Both the position numbers and the translations under genes were made by a program. This document shows, piece after piece, positions 8,683-17,325 of a DNA stretch of 64,000 bases (position 1 is the first letter of the stretch; every line of letters begins with the position of its first letter). The notes beneath the pieces were generated by a model that was not told where the DNA came from, made no database searches, and saw only the letters and a list, made by a program, of their open reading frames with translations. Origin of the DNA: JADCCX01 sp051649305 (lineage in GTDB: Bacteria; Pseudomonadota; Alphaproteobacteria; Rhizobiales; Beijerinckiaceae); assembly GCA_051649305.1 (NCBI GenBank), contig JBOFGV010000082.1, forward strand, positions 27,559 to 91,558. The letters run 5' to 3'.

Positions 8683-9960
8683 ATGAGCACAGCAGTCACC
8701 CCACTGAAAACCGCTGCCGAGACTGAATTGGCGAAGCTCTTCGCCGGAGCAAAGTTCGCAGGCGCAGAAACCACCCGCAATCAGGCTTTTGCCCATGTGG
8801 AAAAAGCAGGCTTGCCCCATCGCCGCATCGAGGCCTGGCACTATACAGACCTTCGTTCGCTGATGCGGACGGCTGCACCTATGGCCCCTGCCCCGTCGGC
8901 AGAATGGGCATCAAAGCGGCCATGGTCGCTCGTCAAGGACGATGATGTTTTCTCCTTCGTTGATGGCTGGCTGGTCAAGTCGCCGAAGGTTCCCAAAGGT
9001 GTGACCGTCACATCATTGGCAGATGACTCCGGTGCCTTCGCATCTGCGCTGAACAAAGGGGTTGATCTCTCCGGCGACATTGTCACGTCGCTCAACACGG
9101 CCTTCATGACCGGCGGCTTGCTGATTGAGGTTGCAGCGGGTGTTGCTGTTGCTGATCCGCTTTCGCTGGCTTTCGAAACAACAGGAGCTACGGCTTCACA
9201 GGCACGCGTGGTTGTGATGGTTGGCGAAGGCGCATCTATCAGCATCATTGAAACGCATCGTGGAGCAGCGGGCATAGCTGCACAGGAAAACACAGTGGTT
9301 GAGTTTGTGCTCGCCAAAAGCGCCACAGTTGATCACGTTCGCATCAATGCGGCGGACAAAACCTCGCAAACCTTGTCCACCGTGGCAGCGTCTGTTGCTG
9401 CCGAGGCTTCGTTCAGCACTTTGTCCTTCACAACAGGCGCTTCCCTCTCCCGCCATCAGGTCTTCACGCGCATTCATGGTGATGATGCCAAAATCGGCGT
9501 GCGCGGCGTGACTCTGCTGCGCGGTACACAGCATGCCGATACAACACTCGTGTCCGAGCATGACGCGCTGAACGGCGAGGGCCGCAAGCTCTTTAAGACA
9601 GTGGTGGACGATGAGGCACGCGGCGTGTTCCAGGGCAAGATCATCGTCAAGCCAAACGCCCAGAAGACCGACGGCAAGATGGCGTCCAACACACTTTTGC
9701 TGGGTGAAAACTCATCGATGCATGCCAAGCCGGAACTCGAAATCTTCGCGGATGATGTGGTCTGTGGCCATGGCGCAACCGTTGGCGCGCTGGATGACAA
9801 CCTGCTGTTCTACCTCATGTCACGCGGCATTCCCCGCAACGAGGCAGAGGGCCTGATGATTCAAGCTTTTGCCGGCGATGCGCTGGAGCATGTGGCGCAT
9901 GAAGGTTTGCGTGATGTGTTGATGGGCATGACCGTGGACTGGCTGAACGCGCGGAAGTAA
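8683..9960 (+). CDS. sufD: Fe-S cluster assembly protein SufD
   Basis: SufD is the SufB paralogue that completes the SufBC2D complex and helps iron entry. The 425-residue protein has a variable N-terminal helical part with RRIEAWHYTDLRSLMR near residue 47 and a beta-helix core ending in the family's hallmark KPELEIFADDVVCGHGATVGALDDN and LFYLMSRGIPRNEAEGLMIQAF. It starts two bases after sufC's stop, indicating translational coupling. It is followed by a palindromic repeat before sufS. Confidence 0.96.
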   Translation: MSTAVTPLKTAAETELAKLFAGAKFAGAETTRNQAFAHVEKAGLPHRRIEAWHYTDLRSLMRTAAPMAPAPSAEWASKRPWSLVKDDDVFSFVDGWLVKSPKVPKGVTVTSLADDSGAFASALNKGVDLSGDIVTSLNTAFMTGGLLIEVAAGVAVADPLSLAFETTGATASQARVVVMVGEGASISIIETHRGAAGIAAQENTVVEFVLAKSATVDHVRINAADKTSQTLSTVAASVAAEASFSTLSFTTGASLSRHQVFTRIHGDDAKIGVRGVTLLRGTQHADTTLVSEHDALNGEGRKLFKTVVDDEARGVFQGKIIVKPNAQKTDGKMASNTLLLGENSSMHAKPELEIFADDVVCGHGATVGALDDNLLFYLMSRGIPRNEAEGLMIQAFAGDALEHVAHEGLRDVLMGMTVDWLNARK

Positions 9961-9972
9961 AACGCTGTGTTT

Positions 9973-10106
9973 TCCTTCTCCCCTTGCGGGAGAAGGTGGC
10001 CTTTGCGTCAGCAAAGGTCGGATGAGGGGTATAATCCTCTCGTCTGGGTACCCCTCATCCGGTCGGCATCCGCCGACCACCTTCTCCCGCAAGGTGAGAA
10101 GGAGGA
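9973..10106. repeat. Palindromic intergenic repeat (RIME-like), copy 3, within suf operon
   Basis: The left arm TCCTTCTCCCCTTGCGGGAG and the right arm CCACCTTCTCCCGCAAGGTG bracket CCTTTGCGTCAGCAAAGG, GGATGAGGGG…CCCCTCATCC and GGTCGGCATCCGCCGACC, so nearly the whole element can fold into nested hairpins. It fills the gap between sufD and sufS. Its right edge (AAGGAGGA at 10099–10106) is the ribosome-binding site of sufS. Confidence 0.8.
10099..10106 (+). promoter_or_regulatory. Ribosome-binding site of sufS supplied by the repeat
   Basis: AAGGAGGA lies nine bases ahead of the GTG start of sufS and is a near-perfect Shine-Dalgarno sequence. It coincides with the terminal bases of the palindromic repeat, whose arm could pair with it and hide it. 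The strong site decides the GTG start. Confidence 0.65.
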
Positions 10107-10115
10107 GACTGAAAC

Positions 10116-11339
10116 GTGACATACCCCATAGACCGTATCCGCGCTGACTTCCCTGCCCTCAGGCTCACACCTTATGGCAAGCCACTGGTCTATCTCGACA
10201 ACGCTGCCTCTGCGCAAAAGCCGCAATCGGTGCTGGATCGCACCATCCGCGCCTATGAGACGGAATATGCCAATGTGCATCGCGGCCTGCATTATCTCGC
10301 CAACGCCGCCACCGAAGCCTACGAGGAAGCCCGCGAGACAGTGCGCGCATTCATCAATGCGCCCTCTTCAGATGAAGTGATTTTCACCAAGAACGCGACC
10401 GAAGCCTACAACCTTGTAGCCTCGTCGCTTGGTCGCCATCTCAACATCGCCGAGGGTGATGAGATCATCCTGTCGATTATGGAGCACCACTCCAACATCG
10501 TGCCCTGGCATTACTGGCGCGAGCAAAAGGGTGCCGTGATCAAATGGGCACCGGTGGATGACGATGGCAATTTCCTGATGGAGGAATTCGTCAAGCTCAT
10601 CTCGCCACGCACCAAGGTCATTTCCATGACCATGATGTCGAATGCTTTGGGCACGATTGTGCCGGTGAAAGACATATGCGTGCTGGCCAAACAAAACGGC
10701 ATCACGACGTTGATCGACGGCGCGCAGGCTGCCGTACATCTCGATGTCGATGTGCAGGATATCGGTTGCGATTTCTTCGTGATGACAGGCCACAAGCTTT
10801 ATGGCCCCTCAGGCATCGGTGTGCTTTGGGGACGTAAAGCGCTGCTCGACGCCATGCCGCCGTTTCTGGGCGGCGGCGAGATGATCCGCACTGTGACCAT
10901 GGAGGGCGTGACATACAACGAAGCGCCGCACCGGTTTGAGGCCGGAACACCACCACTGGTGCAGGCCATCGGCTTGGGCGAGGCGCTGAAGTACATCAAC
11001 GCCATTGGCAAGCCTGCGATCCGCGCGCACGAGGACAGTCTGGTGAAATATGCGCATGAGCGCCTGCGCGAAATCAATTCTGTCCGCATCATTGGCAATG
11101 CGAAGCACAAGAGTGCTGTGGTTTCCTTCGCACTCGAAAACGCCCACGCCCATGATGTCGCGACCGTCATTGATCGCCACGGTGTGGCCGTGCGGGCAGG
11201 AACACATTGCACCATGCCATTGATGATCCGCTACGGTGTGACATCAACCTGCCGGGCTTCCTTCGCGCTTTACAACACCCATGCAGAGGTGGACGCGCTG
11301 GTGGCAGCCTTGCGCAAAGCAGAAGCCTTGTTTGCGTGA
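10116..11339 (+). CDS. sufS: Cysteine desulfurase SufS (class II)
   Basis: PLP-dependent desulfurase feeding the SUF machinery. The 407-residue protein shows YLDNAASAQKP near residue 25, HHSNIVPW, the PLP lysine in MTGHKLYGPSGIG near residue 227, and the class II active-site loop RAGTHCTMPLM near residue 365, where the Cys accepts sulfur. It begins with GTG nine bases after AAGGAGGA. No SufE or SufU partner is encoded in the operon, as is common in this order. The sufT gene follows after 23 bases. Confidence 0.96.
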   Translation: MTYPIDRIRADFPALRLTPYGKPLVYLDNAASAQKPQSVLDRTIRAYETEYANVHRGLHYLANAATEAYEEARETVRAFINAPSSDEVIFTKNATEAYNLVASSLGRHLNIAEGDEIILSIMEHHSNIVPWHYWREQKGAVIKWAPVDDDGNFLMEEFVKLISPRTKVISMTMMSNALGTIVPVKDICVLAKQNGITTLIDGAQAAVHLDVDVQDIGCDFFVMTGHKLYGPSGIGVLWGRKALLDAMPPFLGGGEMIRTVTMEGVTYNEAPHRFEAGTPPLVQAIGLGEALKYINAIGKPAIRAHEDSLVKYAHERLREINSVRIIGNAKHKSAVVSFALENAHAHDVATVIDRHGVAVRAGTHCTMPLMIRYGVTSTCRASFALYNTHAEVDALVAALRKAEALFA

Positions 11340-11362
11340 TCCAGAAGGCCTAGATTAGCGAC

Positions 11363-11734
11363 ATGTCCGACACAGCACTGCCCAACGCGCCAACCGTAGC
11401 CCCCTCTTCAGCTCTTCCACCGGAAGAGATTGACCGCATGACCGATGACATCATTGCGGCTTTGAAGACCGTCTACGATCCTGAAATTCCCTCAGACATT
11501 TATGAGCTCGGCCTGATTTACCGCGTGGCCATCAACGACGAGCGCTTTGTTGATATCGACATGACATTGACAGCCCCGGGTTGCCCTGTGGCTGGCGAAA
11601 TGCCGGGCTGGGTGGAGAATGCGGTTGGTGCTGTGCAAGGCGTCTCGGGCGTAAAGGTTGCGATGACATTTGATCCGCCATGGGATCAATCCCGCATGTC
11701 TGATGAAGCGCGTGTAGCACTCGATATGTGGTGA
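11363..11734 (+). CDS. sufT: SUF-associated DUF59/MIP18-family protein SufT
   Basis: A 123-residue protein of the MIP18/DUF59 family: IIAALKTVYDPEIPSDIYELGLIYRV is the signature, followed by DIDMTLTAPGCPVAGEMPGWVENAV with the conserved Cys, and VAMTFDPPWDQSRMSDEAR. SufT-type proteins help mature Fe-S proteins and are encoded in suf operons. The first 25 residues are a flexible Pro/Ala-rich tail. It is the last gene of the uninterrupted operon; an opposite-strand acetyltransferase follows immediately (three bases between stops). Confidence 0.92.
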   Translation: MSDTALPNAPTVAPSSALPPEEIDRMTDDIIAALKTVYDPEIPSDIYELGLIYRVAINDERFVDIDMTLTAPGCPVAGEMPGWVENAVGAVQGVSGVKVAMTFDPPWDQSRMSDEARVALDMW

Positions 11735-11737
11735 AGC

Positions 11738-12292
11738 TCACACGACGGGCTGAAAATCCCGTTGCAACAGGCCCATAATCACATCGTCGATCCATTTGTC
11801 GCCGACACGGGCTGCTTCACGCTCCACGCCCTCGCGCACAAAACCAATCTTTTCATAGGCCTTGATAGCGCGCTCGTTGAACGCCAGCACGCGAATGGTC
11901 AAACGATGCAGATTGAGTTCTGTAAAGCAGAAGGTTGCAACAGCTGATACAGCCTCTGAGCCAAGGCCTTTGCCCAGTTCACGCGGATCAAGAATGCCAA
12001 TGGCCAATCCGGCTCTCTGGTCTGCATCAACTGGATTGTTGATCATGATTTCGCCAATGGCCTTGCCGTTGAGATCAATCACCCAGGCGGCCGGGTGGTA
12101 GGCAATGCTGTCCACCCAGGAGATAGCATTCTCAAAGGTGAAAGGCGTCAGTTTCGAGATATCTGCCCCAAACATACGATAAACTTCTTCATCGCGGCCC
12201 AATGCCAGTCTGTCCTCGACATCGGAGTGCTTCTGTCGGCGCAACAGCAGTCTTGATGTTCTCAATTCAGGCAAGGGATCTGGAAGGCGCAT
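11738..12292 (-). CDS. GNAT N-acetyltransferase (RimJ/RimL type)
   Basis: A 184-residue acetyltransferase. LRTSRLLLRRQKHSD at the N-terminus, the acetyl-CoA loop DPRELGKGLGSEAVSAV near residue 110 and the C-terminal NERAIKAYEKIGFVREGVER place it in the RimJ/RimL-like group, which acetylates protein N-termini or small molecules; the target is unknown. The start at 12292 (MRLPDPLPELRTSRL) is preferred over an upstream ATG that adds 29 unrelated residues. It is converse to the suf genes and sits between sufT and sufA, which usually adjoin, so it looks like a later insertion into the operon. Confidence 0.85.
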   Translation of the reverse strand: MRLPDPLPELRTSRLLLRRQKHSDVEDRLALGRDEEVYRMFGADISKLTPFTFENAISWVDSIAYHPAAWVIDLNGKAIGEIMINNPVDADQRAGLAIGILDPRELGKGLGSEAVSAVATFCFTELNLHRLTIRVLAFNERAIKAYEKIGFVREGVEREAARVGDKWIDDVIMGLLQRDFQPVV

Positions 12293-12712
12293 GCAATGTC
12301 CGAATCTGCAAAAACTGATAATGTTTAGATCAGTATGCAGCACGCTTTGTAAACATCTGCTGCTTGCATCGGAAATCAATTTGACCGGTCTTTTTCCAGC
12401 AACTGTGAAAGGCTTTGGTAATCATGTTTGAACACAATGATCACGTTGTGTTTTGTTGCGTAGCTCTGAACTGTCCAAGAATGTGGAAAGCACGGAGTGA
12501 CAGGAATCCCGCTCCCGGGTCATTGGTTGGCAGCCCTAAGTGTCTGTGTGAGGTTCAGCTTGAGCCTTGAGCGCCAACCAATTTTTGCTGGGAAGGATAC
12601 AAGAAACCGCAAGTCATTTTTGCGGCTAAACCCTCGACGTGAGCGTGCAAAGCGCTTACATTAGGACTATACGATCGCGGGCCTTTAACCCGCCGCTCGA
12701 AAGGACTGTTCC
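12293..12712. other. 420-base gene-free stretch between GNAT gene and sufA
   Basis: No coding frame with protein-like features was found. It must contain the divergent promoters of the acetyltransferase and sufA, since sufA is now separated from the suf operon. It holds a long hairpin at 12522–12586 (separate entry) and a short one at 12607–12625 (CCGCAA/TTGCGG). I see no Irr-type palindrome in it. Confidence 0.5.
12522..12586 (+). other. Long hairpin with trailing T-run; possible small RNA or attenuator
   Basis: ATTGGTTGGC at 12522–12531 is exactly complementary to GCCAACCAAT at 12573–12582, which is followed by TTTT. The 41-base interior contains a second nested hairpin AGGTTCAGCTTGAGCCT (around 12551–12567). 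This is the shape of a structured RNA ending in a rho-independent terminator, about 125 bases ahead of sufA. No known RNA family was recognised. Confidence 0.4.
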
Positions 12713-13093
12713 ATGCGCCCAAGAATGCAGGTTATGTCGATTACTGAGGCCGCCGCGAGCCGCGTGCGTGAAACAGTTTCGAATTCCCAAAAGCCCGTTG
12801 TCGGCCTGCGCATTGGCATCAAGAACGGCGGCTGCGCCGGCATGTCCTATACCGTGGATTATGCCGAAACTGTTTCACCGCTTGATGAAGTGGTGGAAGA
12901 CAAGGGCGTTACCATCCTGATTGATCCCAAGGCTGTGCTTTTCCTTTTGGGCACGCAGATGGATGTGAAGACAGACAAGTTCTCGTCTGTTTTTGTTTTC
13001 AACAATCCAAACGAGACTTCATCCTGCGGATGTGGCGAAAGCGTCGCCATCAAGCCCGCTGTTTTGCCTGAGGCAATGACTGCTTCTCACTGA
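12713..13093 (+). CDS. sufA: A-type Fe-S carrier SufA (HesB/IscA family)
   Basis: A-type carriers accept Fe-S clusters from the scaffold and pass them to apo-proteins. The 126-residue protein has MSITEAAASRVRE near the start, the first conserved Cys in IKNGGCAGMSY near residue 42 and the C-terminal SSCGCGES near residue 105 giving the three cluster-binding cysteines. The 18-residue Ala/Pro-rich tail is unusual but not disabling. Unlike in most relatives it is not in the same transcript as sufB–sufT, because a reverse gene lies between. Confidence 0.94.
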   Translation: MRPRMQVMSITEAAASRVRETVSNSQKPVVGLRIGIKNGGCAGMSYTVDYAETVSPLDEVVEDKGVTILIDPKAVLFLLGTQMDVKTDKFSSVFVFNNPNETSSCGCGESVAIKPAVLPEAMTASH

Positions 13094-13107
13094 ATTTACA
13101 GAGAAAA

Positions 13108-13605
13108 TTACAGTGCTGTCGCAACTTGCGTTGCCTGTGCTTCTTTTGAACGCTCTCTGGTAGGCGCGCCAAAGCGGTTGATGACTGGACTGCCGGGCGC
13201 AAGATGCAACCAAAGCGTCGCCCCAAGAACTGGCAGCATAACAATGCCGAGAACTATGGAAAAACCCGGATTTTCAGGCTGGAGAACGGCGGCACCTGCT
13301 AACATTACAGACACAATGCCAACAATGGCTGTCCACATGCAGGCCAGAGCCAGTCCGCCTGGCAACCACCAGCCGCTGTAGTCCATATCATGCAACCGCC
13401 GGATAACAGACGTGCTGCAAATCCATATAGTCAGCGCTTTGATGGCATTAATTGGTGAGAGCCATTCTGCTCCCTCCGCCTGCAAGCCAAACATCGTAAA
13501 GAGCTCCAGTGCCACAGCAACGCCTGCTGCCAGAAGCAGCGCCTGCCTGTTTGCGCGCCCGCGCGGATCAAACAGCAAACCCAAAACCGGAATCAGTGCG
13601 CGCAT
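13108..13605 (-). CDS. DUF805-family inner-membrane protein
   Basis: A 165-residue membrane protein with the DUF805 pattern: LFDPRGRANRQALLLA at the N-terminus, then four hydrophobic helices, with VIRRLHDMDYSGWW between helices two and three, which is the family's signature. Function of the family is unknown. The start at 13605 has GGGGAACT eight bases upstream and opens with MRALIPVLGLLFDPRG; an upstream start would add 17 residues. It converges on sufA with only 14 bases between stops. Confidence 0.8.
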   Translation of the reverse strand: MRALIPVLGLLFDPRGRANRQALLLAAGVAVALELFTMFGLQAEGAEWLSPINAIKALTIWICSTSVIRRLHDMDYSGWWLPGGLALACMWTAIVGIVSVMLAGAAVLQPENPGFSIVLGIVMLPVLGATLWLHLAPGSPVINRFGAPTRERSKEAQATQVATAL

Positions 13606-13708
13606 GTCAGCAGTTCCCCAAACCCGAATGTGATTAGGGATGGGAATATCTAACAAAAAGTTACGAAGAGGTTACAGCAGGTTACATGATCAGCAGGAAA
13701 CCAGCAGA

Positions 13709-15715
13709 TCACGCAAATTCCATGATCACGGCATCAACACCAAGGCTGTCACCTTCCTTGGCTTTGAGGCTCTTGATGGTTACGTCCTTCTCGGCACGCA
13801 GCACGTTTTCCATCTTCATGGCCTCGACAATCGCCAGTGTTTCGCCTGCCTTGACTTCCTGTCCAACAACCACAGAGAGGCTCTTGACAAGGCCAGGCAT
13901 GGGGCAAAGCAGCACTTTGGAGGTATCAGCAGCCTTCTTGACGGGCATCAGCGCAGCAAGCTCAGCCTCGCGGCGCGTATAAACCCGCGCCTGCGTTTCT
14001 GCACCGGCATGAGACAGACGCACGCCGTTGAGAATGCTGCGAACCTGAACAGCGACCATCTCCTTGTCGATATGCCCCTGCCAGACGGGATCGCCCGGTT
14101 GCCAATCGGATTGCACAACAGCCGGCTTCTTCTGATCTGGGAATTGCACATGCACGGCGTCATCTGACCCGGTTACAACCACCGAATGATGCTCTGATCC
14201 AAGAAGCACAACGCGCTCGCTCTGGAAGTTCACGCCCTTGCGGGTGGGCATTTGCCCGCTGATCTGCCGCTTGCGCGCGTTCATGAGATGGTCAATGGCA
14301 GCAGCCACCGCAGCCAGACGTTTGGCAATGATGCCCTTTGGCTCCGGCGCAACAAAGCCTTCAGGAAACTCCTCGGCAATGTAGCCAGTAGACAATTCAC
14401 CTGATTGCCAGCGCTTCTGGCTCATCAAGGTGGACAGAAACGGAATGTTGTGGCGAATACCGTCAATGGCAAAACCGTCCAACGCCCTCGCCTGCCCAGC
14501 AATAGCGTCTGCGCGCGTGGCAGCATGGGTAACAAGCTTGGCAATCATCGGATCGTAGTAGATCGAGATTTCACCACCTTCTTCCACGCCCGTATCGTTG
14601 CGCACCGTGACGTTATCAAACACACCTTCTGCAGGCGGGCGATAGGTGGTCAGACGGCCCGTTGAGGGCAGAAAGTTGCGTGTCGGATCTTCAGCATAAA
14701 TCCGGCTTTCAACAGCCCAGCCGTTGAGCTTCACGTCCGCCTGTTTCATGCGCAGTTTTTCGCCGAAAGCCACGCGGATCATCTCTTCGACGAGATCAAC
14801 ACCGGTGATCATCTCGGTGACAGGATGCTCCACCTGCAACCGCGTGTTCATTTCCAGAAAGAAGAACGAGCGGTCCTGCCCGGCCACAAACTCCACGGTG
14901 CCTGCGCTGTCGTAGTTCACTGCCTTTGCAAGGGCCACTGCCTGCTCGCCCATCTTCCTGCGGGTTGCCTCGTCCAGCAGTGGTGACGGTGCTTCCTCAA
15001 CCACCTTCTGGTTACGGCGCTGCACCGAGCATTCGCGCTCACCAAGATAAATCACGTTGCCGTGCTTGTCGCCCAGCACCTGAATTTCGATGTGGCGTGG
15101 ATTGACGATGAATTTCTCGACAAACATCCGGTCATCACCAAAGGATGATTTGGCTTCGGATTTCGAGCGGTCAAAGCCTTCCTGCACTTCTGACGCAGAC
15201 CAGGCGATCCGCATGCCCTTGCCGCCGCCACCGGCAGAAGCTTTCAGCATGACGGGATAACCGATTTCATTGGCAATGGTGGTGGCATGCGCCGCATCCG
15301 CAATGACGCCGAGATAGCCGGGAACGGTGGAAACACCGGCGGCAGCGGCGGCTTTTTTCGATTCGATCTTGTCACCCATGGCGGCAATAGCGTGCGGGTT
15401 GGGGCCTATGAAGATGATGCCGTTGTCTTTCAATGCCTGCGCAAAAGCCTCGCGCTCGGACAAAAAGCCATAACCGGGGTGCACGGCCTCGGCACCGGTT
15501 TGCTTGCAGGCCTCAATGATCCTGTCGATAATCAGATAGCTCTGGGCAGCGGGTGCAGGGCCGATATGCACGGATTCATCGGCCATCGCGACATGCACTG
15601 CATCGCGGTCAGCGTCGGAATAGACGGCAACCGTCTTGATGCCCATCTTGCGCGCTGTCTTGATGACACGGCAGGCAATCTCGCCCCGGTTTGCAATCAG
15701 GATTTTTTTGAACAT
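13709..15715 (-). CDS. pccA: Propionyl-CoA/acyl-CoA carboxylase, biotin-carrying alpha subunit
   Basis: Carboxylates the biotin prosthetic group for conversion of propionyl-CoA to methylmalonyl-CoA with a beta subunit encoded elsewhere. The 668-residue protein has a biotin carboxylase N-domain (FKKILIANRGEIACRV), ATP-grasp with KASAGGGGKGMRIAW near residue 160, EMNTRLQVEHPVTE near residue 290, a PCC-type BT linker (residues ~470–585) and a biotinyl domain whose lysine lies in EAMKMENV near residue 635. BT-domain presence favours propionyl- over methylcrotonyl-CoA carboxylase. A GAGG site precedes the ATG. Confidence 0.92.
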   Translation of the reverse strand: MFKKILIANRGEIACRVIKTARKMGIKTVAVYSDADRDAVHVAMADESVHIGPAPAAQSYLIIDRIIEACKQTGAEAVHPGYGFLSEREAFAQALKDNGIIFIGPNPHAIAAMGDKIESKKAAAAAGVSTVPGYLGVIADAAHATTIANEIGYPVMLKASAGGGGKGMRIAWSASEVQEGFDRSKSEAKSSFGDDRMFVEKFIVNPRHIEIQVLGDKHGNVIYLGERECSVQRRNQKVVEEAPSPLLDEATRRKMGEQAVALAKAVNYDSAGTVEFVAGQDRSFFFLEMNTRLQVEHPVTEMITGVDLVEEMIRVAFGEKLRMKQADVKLNGWAVESRIYAEDPTRNFLPSTGRLTTYRPPAEGVFDNVTVRNDTGVEEGGEISIYYDPMIAKLVTHAATRADAIAGQARALDGFAIDGIRHNIPFLSTLMSQKRWQSGELSTGYIAEEFPEGFVAPEPKGIIAKRLAAVAAAIDHLMNARKRQISGQMPTRKGVNFQSERVVLLGSEHHSVVVTGSDDAVHVQFPDQKKPAVVQSDWQPGDPVWQGHIDKEMVAVQVRSILNGVRLSHAGAETQARVYTRREAELAALMPVKKAADTSKVLLCPMPGLVKSLSVVVGQEVKAGETLAIVEAMKMENVLRAEKDVTIKSLKAKEGDSLGVDAVIMEFA

Positions 15716-15806
15716 TGCCGCCTCAAAAACACGTCACCACCAAGTCACTAGCGGAGGCATGTTTATTCGGCAATGGATGTGCTGTCTTCCCGACCTTGGT
15801 CGTAGC

Positions 15807-16208
15807 TTAAACCAGCAAGCAGCGCCCGACGGCTGCACGCATAACGAGCTCTGACAGGCGAGATGGCGATGCCTCGGCCTCACGCACGACTGCAAAGAGC
15901 ACAGCGCGGCCAAAGGCTGTTGGCTGGTCACCAACAAGGCCAATCAACCAGTCAGCATCAGCCTCGGTCACATGGCCTGTTGGGCGGCATTCCCAAACAA
16001 TGAAATCAGCCACAGCCTTCACGGCAAACGGGAACCAGTCAGCTCCGCCCACAAATCCGCAGCGGTCAATGGTGAACAGGAACTCGGCTTCATCGCGGGA
16101 GAGCAATCCACGCTCCTGAGCCGCTGAGCGAATGCCCTGAATTGCTGTTGCAGACATGGCATGAATGTCTGTCTTGCTGTCGACAATGCCTTCAAACATC
16201 TGGTTCAT
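15807..16208 (-). CDS. Conserved hypothetical protein, 133 residues
   Basis: I do not recognise the function. From the ATG at 16208 the product begins MNQMFEGIVDSKTDIHAMS and continues with an acidic, helix-rich sequence (LLSRDEAEFLFTIDRCGFVGGADWFPF, then FIVWECRPTGHVTEADADWL). There is no signal peptide or membrane segment. The frame is open far upstream, but that extension overlaps the acetyltransferase gene in another frame and has shadow-like composition, so the shorter start is chosen. The neighbours upstream on the same strand are the double acetyltransferase and gatB. Confidence 0.65.
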   Translation of the reverse strand: MNQMFEGIVDSKTDIHAMSATAIQGIRSAAQERGLLSRDEAEFLFTIDRCGFVGGADWFPFAVKAVADFIVWECRPTGHVTEADADWLIGLVGDQPTAFGRAVLFAVVREAEASPSRLSELVMRAAVGRCLLV

Positions 16209-16335
16209 GATCTTCGCCCCACACTTGGCAATATTGATGCGATTGCCTTGAACGCAGAATGAACCATGGACTCTTGATGCTTCCCTAACGTCAGCGGAAA
16301 TGCAGATTTCAGCGTTAAGAAAATCTGCCCATGCT

Positions 16336-17325
16336 TTACAACGCGCGCTCGAAACAGAACTCGCGGGATAGTGAGATATCCCCGCAAGAGCGCGTAAAGC
16401 TCGCCTGAGTGTAGCCCAGCTTCCTGTATAGTTGGTGCGCATTGGTGAAGCGCGTATCGGACCAGAGCACCATGCGGCTCGCACCACGAGACCGGCAAAA
16501 CCCCTCCATACGTCCCGTGAGAAGCTTTGCCAGACCCCTGCCCCGCATATCTGGCCGCACATAAAGCCGGTGCAGTTCAGCGGTTGTGGCATCCGCAAAA
16601 TCAACGCCGACGCAGGCAGCAACCCGCCCGCGCGCATCCTCAACCACCAGAAACTGGCCTTCTTTTGCGAGTCTTGATTGTGCAGGCCTGATGATATCCG
16701 GCATGTCATCATGCGGATCGAAAAAACAGCCAGGGTAATCGGTAAAGCACAGAGTGATCAGACCGATCAGATCTTGTGCGTCATCGTCACGGACGGGGCG
16801 CAACATCAGCGATGATGACTTGCCGCTGACTGGCAGCAGCGTCTTGCGCATAGTATTTGCGGGAATACCGCTGTTTCCGCCACCACAGTTTTGTGTCTGG
16901 CCAAGCGATGCAAAACCTTGTTTGAGATAAAATGTGACAGCTTTTGTGTTCTGTGGCTCAACTTCCAGATCAACATGTGTGGCATAGGGAAAAGCTTCCA
17001 GCGTTGCCGAGAGCAAAGCACTACCGACGCCCTTTGCCTGCACTTCCGGATCAACATAAAGCCTGTCCAGCTTCACAGATCCGCTCAAATCAACTGTCGC
17101 TTTGGACGTGCCAAGAAGGACTCCATTGAGTTCAGCCAAAAGAAATAGACTCAAGGGCTTGGCAACCTGTCGAGACAGGCTTGAAGCTGAATGCCAGTTG
17201 CTGGTTATTTCCGATACTTTATCAACACCATATATGGAGTCATAAGTGTCGTGCCATGTCCGAACAAGAAGGCCTTGCACAGCCGAAATATCAGAGTCTG
17301 TGCAGGGTCGGATCAGCATATTCAC
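16336..17325 (-). CDS. Double GNAT acetyltransferase (two tandem domains)
   Basis: A 329-residue fusion of two GNAT domains. The first (residues ~1–160) has VKLDRLYVDPEVQAKGVGSALL and NTKAVTFYLKQGF; the second (~172–329) has TAELHRLYVRPDMRGRGLAKLL and FTNAHQLYRKLGY. Both retain the acetyl-CoA-binding R/Q-x-x-G-x-G/A type loop, so both may be active. The GTG start overlaps the gatB stop (GTGA); an ATG two codons downstream is an alternative. Co-translation with gatB is suggested. Substrate unknown. Confidence 0.82.
   Translation of the reverse strand: MNMLIRPCTDSDISAVQGLLVRTWHDTYDSIYGVDKVSEITSNWHSASSLSRQVAKPLSLFLLAELNGVLLGTSKATVDLSGSVKLDRLYVDPEVQAKGVGSALLSATLEAFPYATHVDLEVEPQNTKAVTFYLKQGFASLGQTQNCGGGNSGIPANTMRKTLLPVSGKSSSLMLRPVRDDDAQDLIGLITLCFTDYPGCFFDPHDDMPDIIRPAQSRLAKEGQFLVVEDARGRVAACVGVDFADATTAELHRLYVRPDMRGRGLAKLLTGRMEGFCRSRGASRMVLWSDTRFTNAHQLYRKLGYTQASFTRSCGDISLSREFCFERAL

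Noticed and set aside
13640..14167. 175-codon plus-strand frame over the end of pccA
   Set aside because: Antisense to the biotinyl domain of pccA; no signal or motif.
16209..16712. N-terminal extension of the 133-residue hypothetical protein to 301 residues
   Set aside because: The extension overlaps the end of the double acetyltransferase in another frame and reads as Trp/Cys-rich shadow sequence.
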